This document shows, piece by piece, positions 1 to 10,256 of a stretch of 28,442 bases of DNA. A program made the translations under genes and the position numbers. Below the pieces are notes generated by a model. It searched no databases. It was not told the DNA's origin and was given only the letters and a program-made list of their open reading frames with translations. Position 1 is the first letter of the stretch. The number at the start of each line of letters is the position of its first letter. The stretch spans positions 1 through 28,442 of the forward strand of contig JAIPBB010000021.1 of the NCBI GenBank assembly GCA_021739805.1. Reading direction: 5' to 3'. Origin of the DNA: Saprospiraceae bacterium. GTDB lineage: Bacteria > Bacteroidota > Bacteroidia > Bacteroidales > JAIPBB01.

Positions 1-3000
1 CTGTAGGAATACAAATAAAATTGTTTGAAATTAAACCATAATCAGTTGATGGATTACCTGCAACAATCTGGCCTCCAGAGCCATCACCAGCACAATAATT
101 CAAAATAATACCGGCTTTATTTGATGTTCCATTAATAATTATATGATTTTTTTGTATTCTTTGAGCATAGTTCGAATACTCCAGAATGATACCTCCAATT
201 TCTGAACCTGAAGTTCCACTTTCAATGTAATTTGATATGGCATGGGGAGAATCTTGATTTGAAATTTCAATTCCGGCATAATTGAAATTCATTATTTTAT
301 TTCCTTCAATAATATTTGAAATTTCATCAATCGGAGAATATCCATCAGATATTCCATACAAACTAATTCCAAACGAACCATTCATTATTCTATTATTTTT
401 GATGGTTTGCATATGCTCTGTGGAATTTTTAGGGTTATATATAATAGCGAAGTCATCACTGCTTGATGTAGTTACTAATCCTTCAAGGTGGTTGTTTTCA
501 ATGCTGTTTAAATAAGCACTGTCAGTAAAAACAACAACATGCCCATAGGACGAACTTAAGTTTTTTATTGTAATTTGCTTGAAAGAAATATGATGACAAT
601 GATTGAACTGAACAACAAAATTTTTATTTGATTCTATTGGTGCATATTGTAATATCACCGATGAACTGTCATCGTTTAAGGATTTAAATGTAACAGTATT
701 TGAAGCATAAGTTCCGCTAATGTTATCAATGTTAACTTGTTCATTATAAGTACCTGGAGCAATATTAATAGTAACTGCACCACTTACTCCACAACTCATT
801 AATGCATTAACAGCTTGTGAGAAGGATGCAAAATCAGATGAAGTGCCTCCAATTTGATAGGTTCCTGACATTGCATTACATGCAAAAATATCTTTTGCAA
901 TTGTGTCATTGCTTCTGTTTTGATCTGTAGTCAGGTCAACTAATGCAATAATTGGATAATTGCCAAAAGTTGACATATTAGCAGTAGTTGTAAAGGTATG
1001 GTTCAATGTATCACCCGGCATAATTGTTTGATAAATAGTTTGTGTGATATAAGTTGAACCTCCATTTATTGAATATTTTACAGGAAAATTACCTTGACCT
1101 GACAATCCTTTATTTACTACCTGGATTATTACTTGAACACTAGATGATGGTGCAGTTCCGCTTATAGGGGCAATAATTTCTGTAATTGCCAAATCATTTG
1201 ATGAGGGCGAAAATTCATCGGCACCAATATCCGGTGTTATTATATTTCTTGTATCTCCATCAATATCATCTGTAACTGTTGGAATTGGAGTTCCTGATCC
1301 ATTTAGGCTTATTGCAGTTGTATGTAGATCATTATTGCTGTTAAAACCAGGATGCACCGAAATCGAATTTGGTGATCGGTTTGTTGCTGTCTTCCATGCA
1401 GAAAGGTTTGTAATATTACTTCCCCAATATCCAATATATATTCCACTTGAATAAAGATTGTTGTAATTTGTTACTGGTATATTAGTTGAGTAGTTTGTAT
1501 AATATGCCTTTCCTCCGGCAGTGTTTGCAAAGTTATTGTTCAAAACATACACCTGACCGGAACTATAATCATAAAATGAACTTGATAATGGCTGATTTCC
1601 ATATATATGTGATGAGTTGTTATAAATATGATAGAAATTACTTGAAGATAAATAAATTCCGTAATTGCTTGAACCTGTTCCACTATTTAAACTAATAAAA
1701 TTATTTACTATCTGAGCTGTATCTCCCGACCCACCTGAACAAGTTGATAGATATATCCCGTAATTAGAGTAAGTACTTTCTATAAATATTTTATTTTTTG
1801 TTATCGATGGAAATTCAGATTTATAGATATAAATACCGTATAACATATTTTGTGATTCTCCTGTATTAATAAAGTTCTCTTTTATTTGAATATGATCCTG
1901 ATAATAACATTTGATTGCATTTTGGTTGAAATTGGTAATTGTATTGCCTTCTATTATATTTCCATATTCTCTGTAGGATGATGAAGTTGCATATAATTCA
2001 ATACTATTGGATCCACCGTAAATAAAGTTCCCTATAATTTTATTGTAATTAGAATTACTGTATGTATAGGTAGTAATAATTGGGTTGTTATTAATATTTG
2101 TAACTATTTGATTCCCAATAACAGCATTTGAATCGGCCTGATAAAACCTAATACATGTATTGTATGAAGAATTTTGATCTGGCATTATGTTAAATCCTTT
2201 AAAGGTAATATGTTTGGCATTGTTAAAATGTATAATGTAATTGTTATTATTATCATTGATATTGTATGTGATTACAGTTTGGGTACTATCGGGCGAAGTT
2301 GATTGAAACAGAATGTTATTTGTTGCAGAAATTCCAGTGTAATATTCAAATGTAAGTTGTTCAGTATAAGTGCCGGGATCAACGTTAAAGACAACAGGAC
2401 CTGATACTCCACAATAATCCAAAAATTCAATTGCATCAGTAAAGTTTTTGAAATCACCTGTTCCATTCGGTTTAATGGTATAGGTGCCTGACAAACCACC
2501 GCAGGCTATAAAATCTTGCATTAATGTATCATTTGATTTATTTTGGTCAGTTGCCAATGCAACAACAGCACCTCCTTTGTAAATTCCTGAAGTTGTTAGG
2601 TTAGCTTTATTAGTAAAAGTATATTGAAGAGCTGCGTTAGGTGATAATGGTCCTGGAATAATTTCAGGGCCGACTATAGTTGTCCCTCCATTAATTGTGT
2701 AGTAAACAGGGATATTACTTTGAGTACTTAAGCCGTAATTGTATATTTCAATTTTAATATCTTTGCCTGTGCCAAGCGAACTACCATTAATAGGTTCAAT
2801 CCATTCTGACACCATTAGGTCATTATTAAATGCTTGATATATAGTAATATCATCAATTCCAAGGCTATTGTCGGATGATGATTTAATAGCCTTGAATCGT
2901 ATTTTTTGTGCATTTGAAGATAAAGATGCAAAAGCTTCAGTCCAGGTATTGCTGCTATAATTATTATATCTTCCTGAATTATTCCAACTAACACCAAACC

Positions 3001-4291
3001 AAATCCCATTAATATTTTCCTGTAAAATTAGGTTTTGGGTATCAAAACCATAAGATGTGTACCAAAATCGAATTTTAGGAGAACTTCCACCGGCTAAGTC
3101 AAGACATGGGCTAGTGAAAAATGATGAATCACCACTTGTTCCATAATAATCGTTGAAATTAAGAAACATTCCACCAGCTTCCCCTTTTTTTGTATGGTCA
3201 TATGCGGGGGGTGAATAATTATAACCACCTGAAGCATTTTTTGGTAGCCAGTAAGGTACCGAAACAGGACTAATAGTCCATCCGTTTGGAAGGTTTGTTA
3301 ATTGTCCATCAGTAAATGATTCAAAATCTTCATTATAAGGTAAAGGATTGCTATTGTTATTGGTAATTATTATTGGTCCAAAAGTGTCATTCCATGAGTT
3401 TGGATCTCCTGCAAGAACTACATTTGCAAGACATGTATATTGGCCTATTGCTGAAAAATTTGCAGTTGTAGTAAAAGTATGAGTAAGTGTATTACCAGGA
3501 GAAATACTAGTAGTTAAAGCTTGTGATGTCCATGTAGTTCCACCATCAATTGAATATTTTAGTGTATAATTGTTTTGAGAAGAAGTTCCATAGTTTTTAA
3601 CTTTTATTGTTATATGTTCAGATGATGATAAACTACAACCATCCTTTGGACTTTCCCATGATGATATTCCAAGGTCATTTGATACGGGAGGACTGATTCC
3701 TAGTTTGATATTAGGTCTAACATAATATGTTGAACCGGAGGTAAATGAACAAACTGATTGATCATCATTATTGTATGCAATTGTAGAAATATAGGTTGTA
3801 GGAGTATTTCGAATAATGGCATTATCTGTCCAACTGCTATTATTAAAGCAGGTTTCAATAATTAGGTTGCTAGTGCCATCCCAACTAAAAGGCGAAGAAA
3901 AATTATGAGTATTCCAACCGGCAGTTTCAGTGTAAGAAGTAACTGAATAAACCTGAGATAAACCACTTATAAAAGTCCCGGATAATGCTGATTGAGTTGT
4001 TGTACCAATTTTTATTGTAAATCCTGAAAGGGCTACTCCCTTAACTGTTGCAACATCAAATGCTAATGAATTAATATTTCCTGCCAAACCACCTGCAGCT
4101 ATTAATTCTGATGCAGGAATAATAAATTGATGTTTGGCACCCCAATAATAATTGCCATATGGTGCAGGATATGATGAGGTTGAGTTTGTTGTTGTTCCTG
4201 TTCCAATGGTTATTATTGTTTGGGCATTAATACCGGATATAATCACTAATGCTAATATAGTTAGAATAAATCTTAATGTTTTAGTTATCAT
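1..4291 (-). CDS. Giant secreted beta-helix/CARDB protein, 3' end cut by window edge
   Basis: This frame is open from the ATG at 4291 down to the left edge (1430 codons read, no stop), so the C-terminus lies outside. The N-terminus is a signal peptide (MITKTLRF, hydrophobic core, then INA-Q near residue 21). Domains by eye are: an N-terminal beta domain (about 22-200), a CARDB-like domain (about 205-310), a choice-of-anchor-J/MAM-like domain starting PYNEDFESF (about 315-487), a second CARDB (about 490-597), a right-handed beta-helix beginning LSGTYTIKP (about 598-1030), a third CARDB (about 1033-1136) and a second beta-helix beginning MSGTYQIGG (about 1138 onward). CARDB plus helix is therefore an internal repeat of about 540 residues. 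The helices resemble the N-terminal helix of the upstream gene at 4378-8715, 86 nt away, which suggests duplication and perhaps co-transcription. It is probably exported by T9SS, but the sorting domain is not visible. The substrate or ligand is unknown. Confidence 0.85.
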   Translation of the reverse strand, partial: MITKTLRFILTILALVIISGINAQTIITIGTGTTTNSTSSYPAPYGNYYWGAKHQFIIPASELIAAGGLAGNINSLAFDVATVKGVALSGFTIKIGTTTQSALSGTFISGLSQVYSVTSYTETAGWNTHNFSSPFSWDGTSNLIIETCFNNSSWTDNAIIRNTPTTYISTIAYNNDDQSVCSFTSGSTYYVRPNIKLGISPPVSNDLGISSWESPKDGCSLSSSEHITIKVKNYGTSSQNNYTLKYSIDGGTTWTSQALTTSISPGNTLTHTFTTTANFSAIGQYTCLANVVLAGDPNSWNDTFGPIIITNNNSNPLPYNEDFESFTDGQLTNLPNGWTISPVSVPYWLPKNASGGYNYSPPAYDHTKKGEAGGMFLNFNDYYGTSGDSSFFTSPCLDLAGGSSPKIRFWYTSYGFDTQNLILQENINGIWFGVSWNNSGRYNNYSSNTWTEAFASLSSNAQKIRFKAIKSSSDNSLGIDDITIYQAFNNDLMVSEWIEPINGSSLGTGKDIKIEIYNYGLSTQSNIPVYYTINGGTTIVGPEIIPGPLSPNAALQYTFTNKANLTTSGIYKGGAVVALATDQNKSNDTLMQDFIACGGLSGTYTIKPNGTGDFKNFTDAIEFLDYCGVSGPVVFNVDPGTYTEQLTFEYYTGISATNNILFQSTSPDSTQTVITYNINDNNNNYIIHFNNAKHITFKGFNIMPDQNSSYNTCIRFYQADSNAVIGNQIVTNINNNPIITTYTYSNSNYNKIIGNFIYGGSNSIELYATSSSYREYGNIIEGNTITNFNQNAIKCYYQDHIQIKENFINTGESQNMLYGIYIYKSEFPSITKNKIFIESTYSNYGIYLSTCSGGSGDTAQIVNNFISLNSGTGSSNYGIYLSSSNFYHIYNNSSHIYGNQPLSSSFYDYSSGQVYVLNNNFANTAGGKAYYTNYSTNIPVTNYNNLYSSGIYIGYWGSNITNLSAWKTATNRSPNSISVHPGFNSNNDLHTTAISLNGSGTPIPTVTDDIDGDTRNIITPDIGADEFSPSSNDLAITEIIAPISGTAPSSSVQVIIQVVNKGLSGQGNFPVKYSINGGSTYITQTIYQTIMPGDTLNHTFTTTANMSTFGNYPIIALVDLTTDQNRSNDTIAKDIFACNAMSGTYQIGGTSSDFASFSQAVNALMSCGVSGAVTINIAPGTYNEQVNIDNISGTYASNTVTFKSLNDDSSSVILQYAPIESNKNFVVQFNHCHHISFKQITIKNLSSSYGHVVVFTDSAYLNSIENNHLEGLVTTSSSDDFAIIYNPKNSTEHMQTIKNNRIMNGSFGISLYGISDGYSPIDEISNIIEGNKIMNFNYAGIEISNQDSPHAISNYIESGTSGSEIGGIILEYSNYAQRIQKNHIIINGTSNKAGIILNYCAGDGSGGQIVAGNPSTDYGLISNNFICIPT

Positions 4292-4377
4292 GGTAATATG
4301 GTTTTTATTAATTTATTTGATACTCTTCAATTATTTTCAACTTTGACTTAATAGTAATTCGGTTGATTTATGAATTC

Positions 4378-7300
4378 TTACTTAACAATAATTTTCTTCA
4401 CAATATTAATTTCTTCATTTATAAATCGAATGAAATAAATTCCTTTTGGCAAATGACCAATATCAATCTGTTTTATAAATCTTCCATTAATTTCAACATT
4501 ATTCTCGAAATAAACTGTTTTACCTAAAGTGTTAAATAGCTGAATGTTGAGTTCTGTAAATCCGATTGAATATGTAGAAATAGTAAATTTTCCGCTGTTT
4601 GGATTTGGATAAATATTGAAATCCTGTTTCCCATTTGAATTTAAATGGATTCCTGTTGTATCTGGAGTAATAACAGCAATGGTATTAGCCACATTCGACC
4701 TTGATGAATTATAGTTGGTATTAGCTTTTGAGAATATCGAATCAGGATAACATCCATTTGGATTAATAACTTCAATTTGGTAGAAAATTGTATCGTTTGG
4801 TGGATTCAAATCAGTATAGCTGGATAGATTACTTTGTATTTGAGTTAAAAGTGACATATTTGTACTATCCATTCCTCTATAAATTGCATATGAGCCAAAG
4901 TTAAAGTTGCCAATATAACCATCCCATATCAAATTCCAGGCTCCATTTTGACCGGCATTTATTGTTAAGTGAATTGATTTATGAAAATCACTCATTGGAG
5001 TTTCTGTGCCACATGTGTCGCTTGCAGTTAGTTTGTAGCGATATGCTCTGACTTGTGGGTTTGAATTTAAATCAGTAAAAACACCCGAAGCATTATAAGG
5101 AAGCGACCCAATTTTTTCATAAACATTTGCCACCGTGGTTTCACGGTAAACAAAGAATGAATCAATTAAAAGAGATGCTGGTTTTTCCCAAACAATCCTA
5201 TTGTGATTCGCACTATCAACACCAACTAAGCATATTTCTGGTGGTTGTAGTAAGGATGCATTAACAATATATTGCTGGGAAACCATTTGACAACTGTTTA
5301 TATCTGTTGTAGTAACATAAAAATTACCTGAGGTTGAAACATAAATGCTTTGAGTGGTTTTCCCGTTTGACCACAGATAACTATTATATAAAGTGCTAAC
5401 AAAAAGTTCCATACTATCATTCGTACATGGTGTTATACTGTCATACGACATAATTACCGGAGTAATGCTTGGATAATTAGAAAGGATAAAAGGAGCTGAT
5501 GTAACTGAACAAATGGAGTCACTTACTATAACCCTATACTCCCCAATAAGTTTAGCATAGAAAGTAGGAACAGATAATCCGGGAATCACAACACCGTTTC
5601 TCAGCCACTGATATGACCAACCTGAAACACTTGTAGCTGATAATTGAATACTGTCGCTGCTGCAAATAATTGCTGAACCTACACTTGGAGAAATAACCGC
5701 TACAACTGTACAAGGATTTGCTGTTCCTCCAGTGCAGCTTATATAATTTGGTTTAAGTAGTGTATCCTGACAACCTGTTGCAATATTAGTGGCAATAAGG
5801 TTAACAGAGTATGTTCCATCATATTGGTAAGTATGATAGGGTTCAAAAAAGTTTGAAATATTTCCATCTCCAAAGGACCAATCGTAATAATATGACCCGG
5901 CACTGGGTGTTTGATTATCAAATGCTACAATAAATGGTGGTGCTGTAAATGAATTTGGATTAGCTGTAAACGCAAGTCCAAAATTTGTGGAATGAGTTAT
6001 AACCGGAACTATTTGGGAAATTCCGCTGCAAAAAATAAGGGTATCAGTAACTTCAACAGTATAGTTCCCAGCTATTTGAGCAGTATAATATGGTAAATTT
6101 GCACCCGGAATATTGTTGCCATTTAACATCCATTGGTAAACAAGGTTGTTTCCGATATTTGCATATAAAGTAACACTGCCACCATCACAAAAACTTGTGC
6201 TTCCAAGTGGGGTGATTATTGCAGTGATATTATGTACATTAAGAGTTACTGTTTCTTTAAGTGAAGAACATCCATTTTCGGTAACTTCAAGCGAAATGTT
6301 TTTTTGTCCGTTGCTTGTCCATTTTATTTCAAAAGGTCCTTGATTAGTACCGGAGAGAATAGTTCCACCATCGAAATCCCAAACATAAAGAGCTGTCCCA
6401 CTGGCATTACCAGTATAAGTTATAGTAATAGTATCTCCATTACAAACAATTGAAGAAGCTGTGAAAGTAGCTAAAGGAAGTGGGCTAATTGTTATTTGAA
6501 TCACATTTGAAGTTGAAATACATGAGTTACTACTAGTTATTTCAACAGAGTAATTTCCATTTTGTTTAGCCGCATAATAAGAGTTAGTATCTCCTGTTAA
6601 TATAGTATCGTTTTTAAACCACTGATAACTTGCTCCTGCACTAGTGTTTGCAAAAAGAATAACACTGTCGCCATCGCAAATGGTGGTGCTTCCTACTGCT
6701 GTTATCACTGAATAATTTGAATGAACTGTAAGAAATTGATTGTTTATAATTGATGAACACGAATTTTCAACAACATGCAAAGAAAGTGTTTTTATTCCGG
6801 GATTTGCCCAATAAACTTCATAAGGTCCCTGACCAAGTCCGGAAACAATAGTTCCACCATCGAAATTCCAGTTATAAGTGGCAGCTCCACTTGCTGTTCC
6901 AGTATATGTTATTGTCAGAGTATCGTTTGCACAAACTGAAGCATTTGATGAAAAGCTGGAAGTAGGAGAGGAAGTAAATGTTAGATTAGTTATGCTGGCT
7001 GTATCGTTTGAAGGATTAGCATCAATGTTTGAGTTTGGATTACTAACAATTGCTTCAATATTGTATGGAGCTACTGCCGTAAAATTATAAGTTCCCAATA
7101 TAACATCTATACTGTCACCACTTGCAAGATTTCCTGTCCATGAATTTGGTATTTGAGTAATGCCATTAACTTTCCAACTAATATTTACTGAAGTAAGAGC
7201 AATTATTCCTAAATTATGAAGCTCAACCTTAACTGTATCTATGTTTTCACATGATAAATTAATTGGATTTACAATTTCAGATAAAGCTGCATCATCGGGA

Positions 7301-8715
7301 GGCGAAGAAAATTCCACACAACCAATGTCGGGTGAAGAAGAACTTCTTATGCTATCGTAAATATCTGTTGTTATTCCTGTGATTGGAGTTCCAAGATTAT
7401 CCAGTGCCCAATTAGTAATATTCGGATTATTATTGGAAACAAACATCGGGTCGATTGAAACAGAATTTACTGATTGAGAATTAGCTGTTTTCCATGCTGC
7501 CAAAGTTGTTATATTTCCGGTTCCCTGCCAATATCCAATATTAGTTCCATTAGTAAATAAATCATTATAGTCTAAAGTCATGCCTGAATTAACATAGTTT
7601 GAAAAAGCAAAGCCTGAGCTTTTATTTGAAAAAATATTATTCTTGAAAACCACGTTTGATGCAGATGAGCTAAGATTAACACATTCTGAACTTGATGCTG
7701 TGCCTGTTATATTAACACTGTTGTAGTAATAATTAAAATAATTTGACTGGTAATTGTATATTCCTGAACCTGTTCCTGTAATGTTCATGTGAATATAATT
7801 ATTCACCACCATTCCTTCACTACCTAAACCTCCATCACATTGTTGTATTTTTATTCCAATACCTCCACCATTGTTTGGTTTCAATACTTGGTTAGCAATG
7901 ATACGTGGATTATTATTACATACGTCTATAGATATTCCAAAGAAATTTGAACTGGTACTGTTTGAAGTTATTAAGTTGTTGGAAATTAACGGAGCCTTAT
8001 TCCAAAAGAGAAAAATTGCTCCTTGATATTGATTAATAAATTGGTTTGTTGTTATTTGTAAAGCAGAATCTTTATTAAGACCAGGACCGCCATTAGAAAG
8101 AATGCCATATGCTCCGTATTGAATCAGATTTCCTAAGAATATATTATTGTTATCAGACACTAAGGATGTGTCATTCCCATAAACACATGCAAAATTAGCT
8201 GAATTTGATGTAGTTTGTTTGCTAATAATTCTGTTGTTGATGAATTGATTATTATTTGCACCATTACTTATATCAATAACTCTGGCATAAGCTGTTCCAA
8301 GAGCTGATATTGTAATTTGCTTAAATGTTATATAATCAGCACTATCAAGTTTTACAGTCCAGTTTTGATTGCTGTCGATGGCAACAAATGCCAGTAATAC
8401 CAAGCTACTATCTCCACTTGTAGATTGAAATGTTATTGAATTTGTTGCAGATGCACCTGGAATTTCATTGATAGTTAATTGCTCGTAATATGTTCCTGAT
8501 GTTATATTGAAAACAATCGGACCATTAATTCCAAAAGTTTCCAATGCAGTTAATGCAGCATTAAAACTCGTGTAATTATTACCACCTGAACCTGCAGGGT
8601 TGATGGTTTTTATGCCGCTTAATTGTGCATTTATGTTATTCGAGCTTAGTAACGAAAACAGTAAAATAACCGGAATAACAATGAGTTTGAATTGAAATGG
8701 ATAGAATTTTCTCAT
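4378..8715 (-). CDS. Giant secreted beta-helix/PKD/Ig/FN3 protein with T9SS type A sorting domain
   Basis: A 1445-residue multidomain surface or extracellular protein. The signal peptide spans residues 1-30 (cleavage near NINA-QLSG). A right-handed parallel beta-helix follows (about 33-470; many NNxI/IxxN turns, starting TINPAGSGG). Next come a CARDB-like domain (about 475-580), alternating PKD-like (WNFDGG, WDFDGG, WSFGDG) and Ig-like (YQWFKN, YQWMLNG, YQWLRNG) modules (about 580-1160), and FN3-like segments (about 1160-1350). The C-terminus (about 1365-1445) is a T9SS type A sorting domain, with NIYPNPNSGKF, then LFNTLGKTVY and LPKGIYFIRF. T9SS substrates with such tails cross the outer membrane and are often anchored to it. 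No catalytic motif is seen, so adhesion or matrix binding is the likely role. The start is supported by the signal peptide and the A-rich leader at 8716-8740. Codon 1 is followed by RKF, as in the secreted gene at 12521. Confidence 0.93.
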   Translation of the reverse strand: MRKFYPFQFKLIVIPVILLFSLLSSNNINAQLSGIKTINPAGSGGNNYTSFNAALTALETFGINGPIVFNITSGTYYEQLTINEIPGASATNSITFQSTSGDSSLVLLAFVAIDSNQNWTVKLDSADYITFKQITISALGTAYARVIDISNGANNNQFINNRIISKQTTSNSANFACVYGNDTSLVSDNNNIFLGNLIQYGAYGILSNGGPGLNKDSALQITTNQFINQYQGAIFLFWNKAPLISNNLITSNSTSSNFFGISIDVCNNNPRIIANQVLKPNNGGGIGIKIQQCDGGLGSEGMVVNNYIHMNITGTGSGIYNYQSNYFNYYYNSVNITGTASSSECVNLSSSASNVVFKNNIFSNKSSGFAFSNYVNSGMTLDYNDLFTNGTNIGYWQGTGNITTLAAWKTANSQSVNSVSIDPMFVSNNNPNITNWALDNLGTPITGITTDIYDSIRSSSSPDIGCVEFSSPPDDAALSEIVNPINLSCENIDTVKVELHNLGIIALTSVNISWKVNGITQIPNSWTGNLASGDSIDVILGTYNFTAVAPYNIEAIVSNPNSNIDANPSNDTASITNLTFTSSPTSSFSSNASVCANDTLTITYTGTASGAATYNWNFDGGTIVSGLGQGPYEVYWANPGIKTLSLHVVENSCSSIINNQFLTVHSNYSVITAVGSTTICDGDSVILFANTSAGASYQWFKNDTILTGDTNSYYAAKQNGNYSVEITSSNSCISTSNVIQITISPLPLATFTASSIVCNGDTITITYTGNASGTALYVWDFDGGTILSGTNQGPFEIKWTSNGQKNISLEVTENGCSSLKETVTLNVHNITAIITPLGSTSFCDGGSVTLYANIGNNLVYQWMLNGNNIPGANLPYYTAQIAGNYTVEVTDTLIFCSGISQIVPVITHSTNFGLAFTANPNSFTAPPFIVAFDNQTPSAGSYYYDWSFGDGNISNFFEPYHTYQYDGTYSVNLIATNIATGCQDTLLKPNYISCTGGTANPCTVVAVISPSVGSAIICSSDSIQLSATSVSGWSYQWLRNGVVIPGLSVPTFYAKLIGEYRVIVSDSICSVTSAPFILSNYPSITPVIMSYDSITPCTNDSMELFVSTLYNSYLWSNGKTTQSIYVSTSGNFYVTTTDINSCQMVSQQYIVNASLLQPPEICLVGVDSANHNRIVWEKPASLLIDSFFVYRETTVANVYEKIGSLPYNASGVFTDLNSNPQVRAYRYKLTASDTCGTETPMSDFHKSIHLTINAGQNGAWNLIWDGYIGNFNFGSYAIYRGMDSTNMSLLTQIQSNLSSYTDLNPPNDTIFYQIEVINPNGCYPDSIFSKANTNYNSSRSNVANTIAVITPDTTGIHLNSNGKQDFNIYPNPNSGKFTISTYSIGFTELNIQLFNTLGKTVYFENNVEINGRFIKQIDIGHLPKGIYFIRFINEEINIVKKIIVK

Positions 8716-8889
8716 AAGTTTTGATGTTTTTAATACAATTGCAATATAATAATTTTTTAGGAATAGGGTAATGTTTTTATATCTATAATTATTAATTATG
8801 CTAATTTAGTTAAAGTTACCTTCAGGAATGTAAGTATTTTACCTGAAATAAATAGGTGAATTCTCTTTTTTTTTGAAGTATTTTGGTAA

Positions 8890-8920
8890 ATTGTTTATCT
8901 AATCATTTTAATTAAATTTG
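8890..8920 (+). promoter_or_regulatory. Bacteroidota-type promoter for the ABC permease gene
   Basis: TTG at 8891-8893, a 19-nt spacer and TAAATTTG at 8913-8920 match the Bacteroidota consensus TTTG / TAnnTTTG. Transcription would start near 8927, downstream of the first in-frame TTG (8918). This argues for the later TTG start at 8951. Confidence 0.55.
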
Positions 8921-8950
8921 CCTGATTTAATTTTAATATCATTTCTAAAA

Positions 8951-10123
8951 TTGATAATCCGTAAAAAGAAATATATTAGTTCTGAATCCTTGTCAGCATT
9001 GGCTAGGAAGAAGTTTAAGAAAAACAAACTTTCTTATTTCTCGCTTTGGTTTATAATTTTATCTATTGCTATTGCTATTTTAGGATATTGGATCACACCA
9101 GATTCAACACCTTTTGCAAACGAGCAATTCCTGGAACTTACAACAAATAAGCCGGGTTTTTCTGTGTCGATGCTGAAAGTCAGGAAGAATGAAAAAACTG
9201 CAAAATCAAATATTTTTTCAAAAATGATTTGGGGAGAAAAAAGTAAATATTCTTTAATTCCGATAGCAAACCACTATTTCGATGGTGATAAGATTTATGT
9301 TGAAGAATTCACTGGATTTGAACCTAATAATGGAGCAATTATTTCCTACGAACTTTATGATGTTGTTTATTCTTTAGCATCAGAAAAAGTTGATATTTCA
9401 GCGGAAGAATTGAAAAACATTATTGAAGAAAAAAACATAGTAAAAAAACGTTTTTTGCTTGGCAGCGACCGTTTTGGAAGAGATATGCTAAGTCGTTTGA
9501 TAATAGGGGCAAGGGTGAGTCTTGCAGTTGGATTTATCTCTGTTTTGATTTCACTCATTGTCGGGATTTTTCTTGGCTCAGTAGCTGGTTTTTTCCGAGG
9601 AAAAATAGATGATGTTATAATTTGGTTTATAAACGTTGTCTGGTCTATTCCGACATTACTTTTGGTGATTGCAATTACATTTGCTCTTGGAAAAGGATTT
9701 TGGCAGGTTTTTATTGCTGTTGGTTTAACAATGTGGGTAGAAGTTGCCAGGGTAGTGCGTGGACAAATACTAAGCATACGCGAAAAAGAATTTGTTGAAG
9801 CCGGAAAAGCTTTAGGATACAAAAACTTTAGGATAATTTTTCGTCATATTTTGCCAAATGTAATGGGAGCAGTGATAGTTATTTCAGCAGCAAATTTTGC
9901 TTCTGCAATTTTAATTGAAGCAGGTTTAAGTTTTCTTGGAATAGGAGTGCAGCCACCAATGCCATCATGGGGAAGCATGATAAAAGACCATTATGGATAT
10001 ATAATTCTTAACTCAGCTTATCTTGCCATACTTCCCGGAATTGCAATAATGCTAATGGTTTTAGCTTTTATGCTTGTGGGCAATGGGTTAAGGGATGCGT
10101 TGGATGTTAAGACGGAAAATTGA
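8951..10123 (+). CDS. DppC/OppC-like peptide ABC transporter permease
   Basis: An inner-membrane permease subunit of a di/oligopeptide ABC importer. The N-terminal transmembrane helix (SLWFIILSIAIAILGYWIT) is followed by a large periplasmic loop, then FLLGSDRFGRDMLSRLIIGARVS, the hallmark entry to the DppC core. Four to five more helices follow. The EAA loop that contacts the ATPase reads EAGKALGYKNFRIIFRHILPN, and the tail SFLGIGVQPPMPSWGSMI is typical of DppC. There is no in-frame ATG near the 5' end. The frame opens with TTG at 8918, but that codon is part of the predicted -7 box, so TTG at 8951 (MIIRKKKYISSESL) is preferred, giving 390 residues. The extended loop between helix 1 and the core is usual for Bacteroidota members. 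The partner permease, ATPase and binding protein are not in the window. The gene converges on the amidase gene at 11093. Confidence 0.9.
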   Translation: MIIRKKKYISSESLSALARKKFKKNKLSYFSLWFIILSIAIAILGYWITPDSTPFANEQFLELTTNKPGFSVSMLKVRKNEKTAKSNIFSKMIWGEKSKYSLIPIANHYFDGDKIYVEEFTGFEPNNGAIISYELYDVVYSLASEKVDISAEELKNIIEEKNIVKKRFLLGSDRFGRDMLSRLIIGARVSLAVGFISVLISLIVGIFLGSVAGFFRGKIDDVIIWFINVVWSIPTLLLVIAITFALGKGFWQVFIAVGLTMWVEVARVVRGQILSIREKEFVEAGKALGYKNFRIIFRHILPNVMGAVIVISAANFASAILIEAGLSFLGIGVQPPMPSWGSMIKDHYGYIILNSAYLAILPGIAIMLMVLAFMLVGNGLRDALDVKTEN

Positions 10124-10223
10124 TGTCAAATGTCAGATGTATGATGTCAAATGGTTTTTCTACAATCATTAGGAAATTTTTGAATATCGAATACCGATTA
10201 ACGATTTAAGATTTCAGATTTCT
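10123..10223 (+). repeat. Two heptad-period arrays between convergent genes
   Basis: 10123-10150 holds four 7-nt units (ATGTCAA, ATGTCAG, ATGTATG, ATGTCAA), starting at the last base of the permease stop codon. 10182-10223 holds six units (GAATATC, GAATACC, GATTAAC, GATTTAA, GATTTCA, GATTTCT). The unit sequences differ between the two arrays but both keep an exact 7-nt period. Confidence 0.8.
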
Positions 10224-10256
10224 TGTTCAAACTGCTCACCACTAAAATCTTTCCAC

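Noticed and set aside
9367..9822. Open frame of 151 codons antisense to the ABC permease
   Set aside because: It lies wholly inside a well-supported membrane protein gene and has the composition expected of a reverse-strand shadow.
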